Assembly (NCBI GenBank): GCA_965662685.1
Contig: CBFIIQ010000010.1
Location: 18,145 to 82,144, forward strand
Source: Eutrophocola sp965662685
GTDB taxonomy: Bacteria > Pseudomonadota > Gammaproteobacteria > Pseudomonadales > Pseudohongiellaceae
Direction: 5' to 3'
DNA: 64,000 nucleotides
Made by a program: the position numbers and the translations under genes. Shown piece after piece: positions 34,509-42,585 of the stretch. The number at the start of each line of letters is the position of its first letter. The first letter of the stretch is position 1. The notes under the pieces are model-generated. The model searched no databases. It had not been told where the DNA came from and worked only from the letters and a program-made list of their open reading frames with translations.

Positions 34509-36683
34509 ATGAAGCCAGAAAAATTTCACCACATTAAACTCAGGAAAACTGCAGAGAACATGAACAGTTTCAATGGCTTTAAATGCAGTTACGGGTTTTT
34601 GCCTTCCTTACTCCTTAACTGCTCCCTTTTTTTCTTCGCCATAGCTCAGAGCAACGTTTTCGCTCAGGGTAATGTCACCCATGAACGATTGATGGATGAT
34701 GATGATGGCAAAAACTGGCTATCCTGGGGACGCACCTACAAGGAACAACGCTTCAGTCCCTTGCATCAAATCAACGAAAACACGGTAGCCGATCTGGGTC
34801 TGGCCTGGTCTTTCGACCTGGAAACCTACCGGGGTGTTGAAGGCACGCCCATTGTCGTGGACGGTGTTATCTATACTACCAGCGCCTGGACCGTGACCCG
34901 CGCGCTGGATGCTAAAAGCGGCGAATTATTATGGGAATACGATCCGCAAACACCACGGGCCTGGGGACGCTATGCTTGCTGCGGGCCTGTTAGCCGAGGG
35001 CTGGCTGTATGGGAAGGCAAGGTCATTATCGGCACACTGGATGGCAAACTGATAGGACTGGATGCGGCTAGCGGAGAAGAAGTCTGGATAGCACAAACTA
35101 CTGACACAGACTGGCCCTATACCATCACCGGCGCGCCCCGCGTCTTCAATGGCACTGTTTTGGTCGGTAATGGGGGTGCTGATTTCGGCGTACGCGGTTT
35201 TGTCTCGGCCTGGGATGCCCATACCGGCGAGTTCAAATGGCGTTTCTATACCGTTCCCGGCAACCCGAAAGACGGCTTTGAAAATGAAGCCATGCGGATG
35301 GCCGCTGAAACCTGGAATGGCGAATGGTGGACCCTTGGTGGAGGCGGCACTGTATGGGATTCCATTGTCTATGATCCGGCACTCAACCTGATCTATATTG
35401 GCACCGGGAATGGTTCGCCGCTGGCTATTGAATATCGCAGCCCCGGCGGTGGGGATAATCTCTTCCTTGCCTCCATTGTTGCTCTGGATCTCACCACTGG
35501 CGAGTATGTCTGGCACTACCAGGAAGTCCCTGGCGAAAAATGGGATTACACCGCCACCCAACCAATGATACTTGCCGAACTCACTATTCAGGGTGAAGAG
35601 CGCAAGGTTATTATGCAGGCTCCAAAAAACGGCTTTTTTTATGTGCTGGACCGCGCCACCGGAGAGCTAATCTCTGCCCGGGAATTTGTGCCTAATACCT
35701 GGGCAAGCCATATCGACATGCTTACTGGGCGTCCGGTGATTAACCCCGAGGCTGATTTTGGTACACAAACAGTATTGATTACACCCGGTGCCGGCGGTGG
35801 TCACAACTGGGAACCCATGTCATATAGCCCCGATACCGGGCTGGTCTATTTTACCGCTCAGGAAGACTGGATATCCTATTCCGTAGCCAGGGAATTTACT
35901 CCCAGACGCTTTCGCTCCAACCCTGGCTGGGGCTTTGAAAGCAATGCGGAGCGTCGCGATGAACTGGCAAGGCAATCCGCAGAGCGACGTTCTGCCTGGC
36001 TAACAGCATGGGACCCGGTCCGGCAACAGGAAGTCTGGCGTGTAGCCCATTCAAACATTGGCTCCGGTGGCACTCTTGCCACAGCGGGCAATCTGGTAGC
36101 CCAGGGCAATATTGATAAGGAGTTTGTCATCTACCGTGCAGATAACGGTGAAAAACTCTGGAGTATGGATATCCAGACAGTGGCTTTGGCAGGAGCGGTA
36201 AGTTATGAAGTGGACGGTGAACAGTACATCGCGGTAAATGCCGGCTGGGGTGGTGGCCGCGCTATTGTAGCTCGTGCGACCGGTGAGGACTTCCCGGTTG
36301 CGCCTGCTCGCCTGCTGGTGTTTAAACTGGGTGGCACAGCGACCTTACCCGCCATGGAAACACTATCACTATCACAATCCATGCCACCACAACCTCCCCC
36401 ACTCAGGGCCAATGAAGAAGTGGTGCAACTGGGTGCGCGCCTGTTCACCGAAACTTGCGCCCAATGTCATGGTCAGAATGCCATCGGCGGACTCAAGGAT
36501 TTACGTTATATGAGTATGGAAGCTCACAACAGTTTTATGACTACTGTGCTGGAAGGCACCCTGGAAGAAAAAGGCATGGCCAGTTTTGCTGATATCCTTA
36601 ATGAGGAACAGGTCGACGCCATTCATTCCTATATCATCGCCCGGGCCAATGAAAGCTGGGGAAATGATTTGAATCAGCCATAA
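34509..36683 (+). CDS. PQQ-dependent quinohaemoprotein alcohol dehydrogenase
   Basis: This 724-residue periplasmic enzyme has a signal segment (about residues 29-53) and an eight-bladed PQQ propeller. It shows the vicinal disulfide CCGP (Cys157-Cys158) next to the PQQ pocket and the W-motif repeats such as GKLIGLDAASGEEVW. The metal/catalytic region is GGGDNLFLASIVALD, with no second Asp two residues after the first, which argues for calcium rather than a lanthanide. A C-terminal cytochrome c domain has CAQCH (residues 650-654), so it is a type II enzyme. The substrate, an alcohol, is unknown. No PQQ synthesis genes are in this window. A start at codon 18 (34560) is possible. Confidence 0.92.
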   Translation: MKPEKFHHIKLRKTAENMNSFNGFKCSYGFLPSLLLNCSLFFFAIAQSNVFAQGNVTHERLMDDDDGKNWLSWGRTYKEQRFSPLHQINENTVADLGLAWSFDLETYRGVEGTPIVVDGVIYTTSAWTVTRALDAKSGELLWEYDPQTPRAWGRYACCGPVSRGLAVWEGKVIIGTLDGKLIGLDAASGEEVWIAQTTDTDWPYTITGAPRVFNGTVLVGNGGADFGVRGFVSAWDAHTGEFKWRFYTVPGNPKDGFENEAMRMAAETWNGEWWTLGGGGTVWDSIVYDPALNLIYIGTGNGSPLAIEYRSPGGGDNLFLASIVALDLTTGEYVWHYQEVPGEKWDYTATQPMILAELTIQGEERKVIMQAPKNGFFYVLDRATGELISAREFVPNTWASHIDMLTGRPVINPEADFGTQTVLITPGAGGGHNWEPMSYSPDTGLVYFTAQEDWISYSVAREFTPRRFRSNPGWGFESNAERRDELARQSAERRSAWLTAWDPVRQQEVWRVAHSNIGSGGTLATAGNLVAQGNIDKEFVIYRADNGEKLWSMDIQTVALAGAVSYEVDGEQYIAVNAGWGGGRAIVARATGEDFPVAPARLLVFKLGGTATLPAMETLSLSQSMPPQPPPLRANEEVVQLGARLFTETCAQCHGQNAIGGLKDLRYMSMEAHNSFMTTVLEGTLEEKGMASFADILNEEQVDAIHSYIIARANESWGNDLNQP

Positions 36684-36752
36684 TTCTGCAGTGAAGATGA
36701 TAACTTTTACATTAATATTCATTCCCGAATTTTCAGCAAGATAGAGGTAGCT

Positions 36753-38195
36753 ATGACCCACGCTTTTCCCCGGACACCAGATTTTATCGTTCACAATGAG
36801 CCGGTTCGCATTGAGTGCGATATATATGATCTTATCGTAGAGGGAGAAATACCCAAAGAAATTAATGGCGTCTGGTACCGCAGTATTCCTGACCCCCAGT
36901 ATCCGTCCAAGGAAGGTAATGATGTGTTTATCAGCGGTGATGGCATGGTAGGCGCTTTCTACTTTGAGAATGGCCACGTGGATTATAAATGTCGCTATGT
37001 AATGACGGAACGTTTAAAAAATGATCGCGCCGCACGGCGCTCATTATACGGGGTATACCGTAACCCTTTCACTGACGATCCCGGCGTGCAGGGCAAAGGC
37101 CGTGGCGTTGCCAATACCACCCCTATTTATCATGGCGGCAAATTGCTGGCACTCAAGGAAGACAGCCTGGCCTGGGAGCTGGACCCGATTAGTCTGGAGA
37201 CACTGGGTGAATTTGATTATGAAGGCAAACTAAAAAGCCAGACCATGAGTGCGCATACACGACTGGATCCAGAAACCGGCGAGTTGTTTGTTTTTGGCTA
37301 CGAGGCCGCAGGTCTTGCCACAACCGACGTGTCTTACTGGATTGTTGATAAGAAAGGAAAGCTGAAGAGCGAACAATGGTTCAAGGCACCCTACTGCGCG
37401 ATGATGCACGATTTTATTATCACCAAGGAACATGTTCTGTTTCCGGTGTTTCCCACCGTCTGTGACATGGAGCGACTAAAAGCTGGAGGTTCGCACTGGG
37501 CCTGGGACAGTAGCAAGAATTCATTTGTCGGCATCATGCCCCGCTATGGAGACGTGAGCGAAATGCGCTGGTTTGAAGGGCCGCCTGCCTTTTCCTACCA
37601 TATGATGAATGCCTACACCGACGGCAATCTGGTACATATGGATCTTTGTGCCGCTGACGTGAATGTCTTTCCTTTCGTACAGGAAGCAGCAGGCATTAAG
37701 ATAAACCCGAGTCAAACCAATGGCAGATTGGCACGCTGGACCTTTGATCTGGCTGGCGACAGTAATACCTGGATAGAAACTATTCTTGGGCCAGACGGAG
37801 AAATGCCTCGGGTTGCTGAAAAGGATTTCATGCAGGACTACGAAATTGCCTATTACGCCAACTTCATGATCCAGAATGGGCGCCCTATTATTTCAGGTCC
37901 GGTGCATGCAGGGTTTAACACCGCCTCCCGTATCAATATCAAGACCGGTGAAATAAAAAGTTTCTCTGCTCCTGATATCACCCTGCAGGAACCAGTGCAT
38001 ATCCCATCCGGGCAGCCTGACCACGAGGGCTATCTAATGATTGTCGGTGAAATCTTCGAAAAGGATCGCGCGGACGTTTATATTTTCGAAGCTGAGAAAA
38101 TTGATGCGGGCCCCATTGCTACAATCAAGATGCCTCTGCGACTTCGCGATGCAGTACATGGAAACTGGGTACCTGCAGAACAATTGAAGCGATAA
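36753..38195 (+). CDS. Carotenoid oxygenase family protein (lignostilbene dioxygenase-like)
   Basis: A non-haem iron dioxygenase of the RPE65/carotenoid cleavage family, 480 residues. The four iron-binding histidines are visible: His168 in SAHTRLD, His219 in MMHDFIIT, His283 in FSYHMMNAY and His469 in AVHGNWVP. Bacterial members cleave either carotenoids or stilbenes derived from lignin; the sequence does not decide. No signal peptide is seen, so it is likely cytoplasmic. It starts 69 bp after the PQQ dehydrogenase gene, without a terminator between them, so the two may be co-transcribed. Confidence 0.92.
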   Translation: MTHAFPRTPDFIVHNEPVRIECDIYDLIVEGEIPKEINGVWYRSIPDPQYPSKEGNDVFISGDGMVGAFYFENGHVDYKCRYVMTERLKNDRAARRSLYGVYRNPFTDDPGVQGKGRGVANTTPIYHGGKLLALKEDSLAWELDPISLETLGEFDYEGKLKSQTMSAHTRLDPETGELFVFGYEAAGLATTDVSYWIVDKKGKLKSEQWFKAPYCAMMHDFIITKEHVLFPVFPTVCDMERLKAGGSHWAWDSSKNSFVGIMPRYGDVSEMRWFEGPPAFSYHMMNAYTDGNLVHMDLCAADVNVFPFVQEAAGIKINPSQTNGRLARWTFDLAGDSNTWIETILGPDGEMPRVAEKDFMQDYEIAYYANFMIQNGRPIISGPVHAGFNTASRINIKTGEIKSFSAPDITLQEPVHIPSGQPDHEGYLMIVGEIFEKDRADVYIFEAEKIDAGPIATIKMPLRLRDAVHGNWVPAEQLKR

Positions 38196-38231
38196 CTGAA
38201 ACACCTGCTAGAATAATAGATTGATGGAACA

Positions 38232-38822
38232 ATGATGGATTTGAGTTTGTCGGAGAATGCAGGCATCAGTGAATTATCAAACAACATTATAGTCCTGACC
38301 GGTCCGGAATCCTGTGGCAAAACTACGTTGGCCTCAGGTCTCGGGGACATGTTAAAGGCACATGTTGTACCGGAAATATCCCGTCAGTACCTGAATCAAA
38401 GGATAAGTCGGGACAGCCAGTTCCATTACAGCGAACCAGATCTGCTCGAAATAGCCGGTGAACAGCATCGACTGGAGCAACTTGCGCTGGGGAAAAATCC
38501 TGATGTACTACTTTGTGATACCGACCTGCTGGTGTTGATCGTCTGGAGTGAAGTCCGTTTTGGAAAATGCCACCAGTGGATCCTCGATACCTTTACCGCC
38601 AATATTATGAGCCACAAACGCCACTATTTGCTTTGTCACTATGATGTGCCCTGGGAAGCAGATCCTTTGCGCGAAAATCCTGATGACCGTGAAGAATTAT
38701 TTGCCCTTTATCAGGACAAGCTGGATTTTTACCAGCTTGGCTACAGCATCATCTCCGGTGATATCGAAGCACGTCTGAATCAGGCCATGACAGTTATCGA
38801 GAAAAAAATTACCCGCCATTGA
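38232..38822 (+). CDS. P-loop ATPase/kinase similar to the C-terminal domain of NadR
   Basis: The 196-residue protein has a Walker A motif GPESCGKTTLA (about residues 23-33) and the pattern VPEISRQYLNQR, CDTDLLVLIVWSE and LLCHYDVPWEADPLRENP, as in the AAA_28/NadR ribosylnicotinamide kinase domain. It lacks the nucleotidyltransferase domain of NadR. A role in salvaging nicotinamide riboside is plausible but unproven; no PnuC transporter gene is nearby. It starts 36 bp after the carotenoid oxygenase. Confidence 0.78.
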   Translation: MMDLSLSENAGISELSNNIIVLTGPESCGKTTLASGLGDMLKAHVVPEISRQYLNQRISRDSQFHYSEPDLLEIAGEQHRLEQLALGKNPDVLLCDTDLLVLIVWSEVRFGKCHQWILDTFTANIMSHKRHYLLCHYDVPWEADPLRENPDDREELFALYQDKLDFYQLGYSIISGDIEARLNQAMTVIEKKITRH

Positions 38823-38841
38823 AATGCGCGGCACTACGCGC

Positions 38842-38911
38842 AAGTCACAAGTCACAAGTCACAAGTCACAAGTCACAAGTCACAAGTCACAAGTCACAAG
38901 TCACAAGTCAC
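38842..38911. repeat. Tandem heptamer array AAGTCAC, 10 exact copies
   Basis: Seventy bases consist of exactly ten perfect copies of AAGTCAC, starting 20 bp after the stop codon of the NadR-like gene. Perfect identity suggests recent expansion by slippage. Confidence 0.97.
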
Positions 38912-38939
38912 AAAAAAAGGCGACTAAATTAGTCGCCTT
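38912..38939 (-). terminator. Hairpin with T-run on the minus strand
   Basis: AAGGCGACTA/TAGTCGCCTT stem with AAT loop; on the minus strand it is followed by seven T, as in a rho-independent terminator. It lies 180 bp beyond the end of the TolC-like gene, which it could terminate. Confidence 0.7.
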
Positions 38940-38971
38940 GTCGGATGGCGTCCCTGCGGTCCTTATCCGAC
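38940..38971. repeat. REP-like palindrome
   Basis: GTCGGAT and ATCCGAC flank an 18-base interior containing GGCG and CCTT. The pattern is close to enterobacterial and pseudomonad REP elements (GGATG...CTTATCC). Only one copy is in this window and no REP-associated tyrosine transposase gene was seen. Confidence 0.55.
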
Positions 38972-39009
38972 CACCAGAAAACCCTTGAAGCCTGAGAGAA
39001 TGGTTGCTT

Positions 39010-39044
39010 GCCTCCTGCCTCCTGCCTCTTGTCTCTTGTCTCTT
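39010..39044. repeat. Tandem heptamer array GYCTCYT, 5 copies
   Basis: Copies read GCCTCCT, GCCTCCT, GCCTCTT, GTCTCTT and GTCTCTT, a stepwise drift along the array. Confidence 0.88.
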
Positions 39045-39080
39045 TTATATAATCGCCTGCCGCTTCCCTGCCCCGCCCAC

Positions 39081-39108
39081 CTTTATCCTTTATCTTTTAT
39101 CCTTTATC
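39081..39108. repeat. Tandem heptamer array CTTTATC, 4 copies
   Basis: Copies read CTTTATC, CTTTATC, TTTTATC and CTTTATC, ending 12 bp before the stop codon of the TolC-like gene. Confidence 0.85.
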
Positions 39109-39120
39109 CGATTTTTTTAA

Positions 39121-40518
39121 CTATTCCTCCGCCTGCCAACCCCCACCAAGTGCCTGGAATAAACCGGTTATGGTATTAAGACGCAGAAGTTTATTGTCGA
39201 GATAACTGTTGCGGGTTGCAAACAGTGTGTTTTGTGCAACCAGTACTGTCTGGAAATCCGCAACTCCTTCCTGGTATCTCACTTCGGCAATCCGGAAAGC
39301 TTCTTCTGCAGCTTGCAGGTTTTGTAATGCGACGACTCCCTGGGCTTCCAGTAATTCAATATTGCTTAATAACACTTCGACTTCATTAAATGCACCAATA
39401 ACAGCACGGCGATAATTATTCAGACTGTTTTCCATGGTGATTCTGGCCTGATCGATATTTCGAAAACGCTGACCATTATCAAGCAGTGTTTGCACCAGGT
39501 TGGCATTTATATTGAGGATGGTATCAGGATCGCTCACCAATTCAGAAAGCGAAGTACTGGAGGCGTTAATACCGCCAGTCAGGGAAATTTGCGGAAATAA
39601 ATCGGTCTTTACGATATCAACACTGGCACGGGCACTGCGCAAATTGGCTTCAGCCTGAACCAGATCTGGACGTCTGACCAACAACTCAGATGGCAATCCA
39701 GGTTTGACCTGAGGAACTTCAATGCTCTGCAGTGTCTGCCCGTCCACTTCAAAATTCTGCAGGGTTCTTCCCAGCAACAAAGCCAGGGATGAACGGGTTG
39801 CCAGGTCATTTTGAATAAAACTGCGCAGGTTATTACGTTCACGATCAAGCGCAATCTGCTGTTGCAGAGCTTCAATGGGCACGGCAACACCGGCATCCAC
39901 CCTGGCCTGGGCAATTCGATATATGGCTTCAGCATTTTCCACATTTTGCATGGATGCCTCGACCTTATCCCGGGTCAGTAGTAACTGAAAATAAGTAGAG
40001 GCTGCTGTTCCCAGTGTATTTAGCGCTACATCAGCAACCTGGGCTACACGGAAATCATAATCTGCCACAGCCCTGTCGTAAGCTGCTGGTTTGCTGAGAA
40101 TGTCATTATAGGTAAATGTCGCACCAAGACTAAAAGGCTCATTGGGGCTGGAAGAAGTTTCTGAACCATCTATTGCTGTTTCATTGTAACTGGCCCCTGT
40201 TCCGAGATTTAACAGGGGGGTGGGCAACAGGTTAAAGCCGGCTTCCCTCAGGGCAATCTGGGCTGACTCGAGATTGCGACGGTTATTTTCCAGGTCCAGA
40301 TTATTTTCCTGCACCTGGGCAATAATATTGCTCAGTTCTTCATCATTGAAGGAATTCCACCAATCGGTTTCCGGCCAACTATCGGCCTCTTCAACCACTG
40401 GTCCCTGCCAGTCTTCCGGCACATCAGCATCGGATAAGCGGGGCAACTCGGTCAGCGTACAGCTGGCCAAAGACACCATGCAGGCGAGGAATAAAAAAGA
40501 GCGAAGGCAATACATCAT
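39121..40518 (-). CDS. Outer-membrane efflux lipoprotein (TolC/NodT family)
   Basis: The 465-residue protein has a lipoprotein signal ending VSLASC and the two repeated outer-membrane-efflux domains with long coiled-coil helices. Typical segments include WWNSFNDEELSNIIAQ near the start, YDFRVAQVADVALNTLGTAASTYFQLL, of which VALNTLGTAASTYFQ is the core, and VRRPDLVQAEANLRSA. It forms the outer-membrane duct of a tripartite exporter with the MacA- and MacB-like proteins encoded upstream in the same operon. The gap to the MacB stop is 3 bp. Confidence 0.92.
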   Translation of the reverse strand: MMYCLRSFLFLACMVSLASCTLTELPRLSDADVPEDWQGPVVEEADSWPETDWWNSFNDEELSNIIAQVQENNLDLENNRRNLESAQIALREAGFNLLPTPLLNLGTGASYNETAIDGSETSSSPNEPFSLGATFTYNDILSKPAAYDRAVADYDFRVAQVADVALNTLGTAASTYFQLLLTRDKVEASMQNVENAEAIYRIAQARVDAGVAVPIEALQQQIALDRERNNLRSFIQNDLATRSSLALLLGRTLQNFEVDGQTLQSIEVPQVKPGLPSELLVRRPDLVQAEANLRSARASVDIVKTDLFPQISLTGGINASSTSLSELVSDPDTILNINANLVQTLLDNGQRFRNIDQARITMENSLNNYRRAVIGAFNEVEVLLSNIELLEAQGVVALQNLQAAEEAFRIAEVRYQEGVADFQTVLVAQNTLFATRNSYLDNKLLRLNTITGLFQALGGGWQAEE

Positions 40519-40521
40519 AAG

Positions 40522-42585
40522 TTACTCGTTCGCCAGTGCTACAACCGGATCAAGTTGTGCCGCTTTTCGGGCCGGGGCAAAACCAAAAATCAAACCCGTC
40601 GCGGTAGCACAGCAAAACGCAAGTATCATTGGCATGGCTGTAAACTTGATCGACACTTCAAAGAAAATAAGAATATAACCAACGCTGACACCGGTGATCA
40701 CACCAATGACGCCACCCACACCAGATACAACAATTGCTTCAGAAAGAAACTGGGACATGATGTCCATTTGCCTTGCACCAGTAGCCATACGAATACCAAT
40801 TTCGCGCGTCCTTTCAGTGACCGATACCAGCATGATGTTCATGACGCCTATGCCGCCAACAAGCAGTGAAATGGCAGCTACAGAACCAAGCAATATGGTA
40901 AATGTGTCCTGGGATGCGGTAATGGTCTCAAGTAATTGTGCCGCATTAAAAATGCGGAAGTCTTCACTGCCATGACGCGCAACCATATATTGAATGAGGT
41001 TTTGCTCTGTCGCTTCAATTTCGTCTACATCATCGACATACACGGAAATACTCCGCGCATTACTTTCGCCCATCAAACGCAGTGCCCCTGTTTTAAAAGG
41101 CACAAACACCACATCATCCTGATCATTGCCGTTGGATGAGGCACCCTTGGTAGTCATTACACCGATCACCAGAAAAGGGATATTCTTGATCAGAATATAT
41201 TCGCCCAGCGGTTCTACCCCAGCGGGAAAAAGCTCGTTAGTCACGGTGGCACCGAGCACGGCTACAGGGGTATAACGGTCACTGTCTTCGCGGGTAAAAA
41301 ATATTCCCCTGGCTAAAGGCCAGGCACTCAGGTCAGGCATATTCTCGGTGGTTGCCGTCACCTGGGTCGAATAATCCAGGCGCTGATATCTGACAGTATA
41401 ATTACTTTGTAATTCGGGCATTGCGCCCAGAATATTCGGTAATTCCTGACCCACTGCATCGGCATCTTCAAGTGTAAGTGTTGATGGCAGACTACGCCGC
41501 TGACCTGGCACACGCGCCGGTTGTAAGGTAAGCCTGTTGGTACCAATAGAAGAAATGCGGTCAACGATATCCTGACGCGCGCCTTCGCCGATAGCCAACA
41601 TGGCTACGACAGAAGCGACACCGATAACTATTCCCAACAGGGTCAGAATGGTTCTGAAAATATTCGCTTTCAGGGAACGCATTGCCATACGAATCGACTC
41701 ACCGATACCGGCCATTGGCGAGGCAACCTTTCGGCTGAGAAACAAATCCCGCAGGGTTTTATTCTGTATGGGGTCAATGACGCCTTCAGCATGTCCGGTA
41801 TCATTAATTATTTCTCCATCACGAAACTCAATGACTCTGTCTGCATGAGAGGCAACTTCATTGTCATGGGTGATGAGGATGACGGTATGTCCATCACGGG
41901 CCAGACTTTCCAGCAGAGCCATGACTTCAATACCACTCTGGGTATCCAGAGCGCCGGTAGGCTCATCCGCCAAAATAACCTTGCCACCATTCATCATGGC
42001 ACGGGCTATGGATACTCGCTGCTGTTGTCCACCAGAAAGTTGGGTGGGCCGGTGATCAAGACGATCACCCAGGCCAAGGGAAGTTAGCAAGGCTTCCCCG
42101 CGCATGCGCCTCTCATTGTGATTCAGGCCGGCATAAATTGCCGGCACCTCTACATTCTCTTCTGCAGTGGAACTATTAAGCAGGTTATAACTCTGAAAAA
42201 CAAAGCCAAATGCCTCGCGGCGCAGCCAGGCCAGGCCGTCAGCATCAAAGCTTTTGATATCACGTCCGGCAAATAAATAAGTGCCTTTGGTAGGACGGTC
42301 CAGGCAGCCAAGCAGGTTCATCAGCGTAGATTTTCCGGAACCGGACTGCCCCACGATGGCGAGAAATTCACCCGGGTAAATTTTTAAGTCAATACCACGC
42401 AGGGCATGGACTTCGACGCCACCGTCAGTGGCAAAAATGCGATGGATTTTTTTCAGCTCAATCAGCGCTATGGCAACTTCACCACTCATATCAGGTGTAT
42501 TCTTTTCGCTGACGGGGCGCGCTGATTCCTTGCTCAAATTACCAGCTGCAAAAGGGGTATCAGGATGGAGAGCGCCTGTGCTCAA
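40522..42585 (-). CDS. MacB-type ABC transporter (ATPase and permease in one chain)
   Basis: This 687-residue inner-membrane protein has an N-terminal ATPase domain with GQSGSGKSTLMNLLG (Walker A), QLSGGQQQRVSIARA (signature) and ILADEPTGALD (Walker B). One membrane helix near residue 320 (GIVIGVASVVAMLAIGEG) leads into a periplasmic MacB_PCD domain. A C-terminal FtsX domain with three helices follows (VGGIGVMNIMLVSVTERTREIG). MacB powers export of macrolides, toxins or siderophores; the cargo here is unknown. The start is a TTG at 42585 that overlaps the macA stop, or an ATG at 42489 that fits the usual N terminus; the true start is uncertain. Confidence 0.93.
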   Translation of the reverse strand: MSTGALHPDTPFAAGNLSKESARPVSEKNTPDMSGEVAIALIELKKIHRIFATDGGVEVHALRGIDLKIYPGEFLAIVGQSGSGKSTLMNLLGCLDRPTKGTYLFAGRDIKSFDADGLAWLRREAFGFVFQSYNLLNSSTAEENVEVPAIYAGLNHNERRMRGEALLTSLGLGDRLDHRPTQLSGGQQQRVSIARAMMNGGKVILADEPTGALDTQSGIEVMALLESLARDGHTVILITHDNEVASHADRVIEFRDGEIINDTGHAEGVIDPIQNKTLRDLFLSRKVASPMAGIGESIRMAMRSLKANIFRTILTLLGIVIGVASVVAMLAIGEGARQDIVDRISSIGTNRLTLQPARVPGQRRSLPSTLTLEDADAVGQELPNILGAMPELQSNYTVRYQRLDYSTQVTATTENMPDLSAWPLARGIFFTREDSDRYTPVAVLGATVTNELFPAGVEPLGEYILIKNIPFLVIGVMTTKGASSNGNDQDDVVFVPFKTGALRLMGESNARSISVYVDDVDEIEATEQNLIQYMVARHGSEDFRIFNAAQLLETITASQDTFTILLGSVAAISLLVGGIGVMNIMLVSVTERTREIGIRMATGARQMDIMSQFLSEAIVVSGVGGVIGVITGVSVGYILIFFEVSIKFTAMPMILAFCCATATGLIFGFAPARKAAQLDPVVALANE

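Larger units (their letters stand above)
38823..39120. other. Repeat-rich convergent intergenic region
   Basis: No gene is seen in these 298 bp. They hold three heptamer arrays with unrelated units (38842-38911, 39010-39044, 39081-39108), a hairpin/terminator (38912-38939) and a REP-like palindrome (38940-38971). Confidence 0.8.

Noticed and set aside
38842..38911. CRISPR array
   Set aside because: The unit is only 7 bp, copies are contiguous with no spacers, and no cas gene is present.
40522..42585. A frameshift between the MacA- and MacB-like genes
   Set aside because: The TTGA overlap is a normal start/stop overlap and both products are complete.
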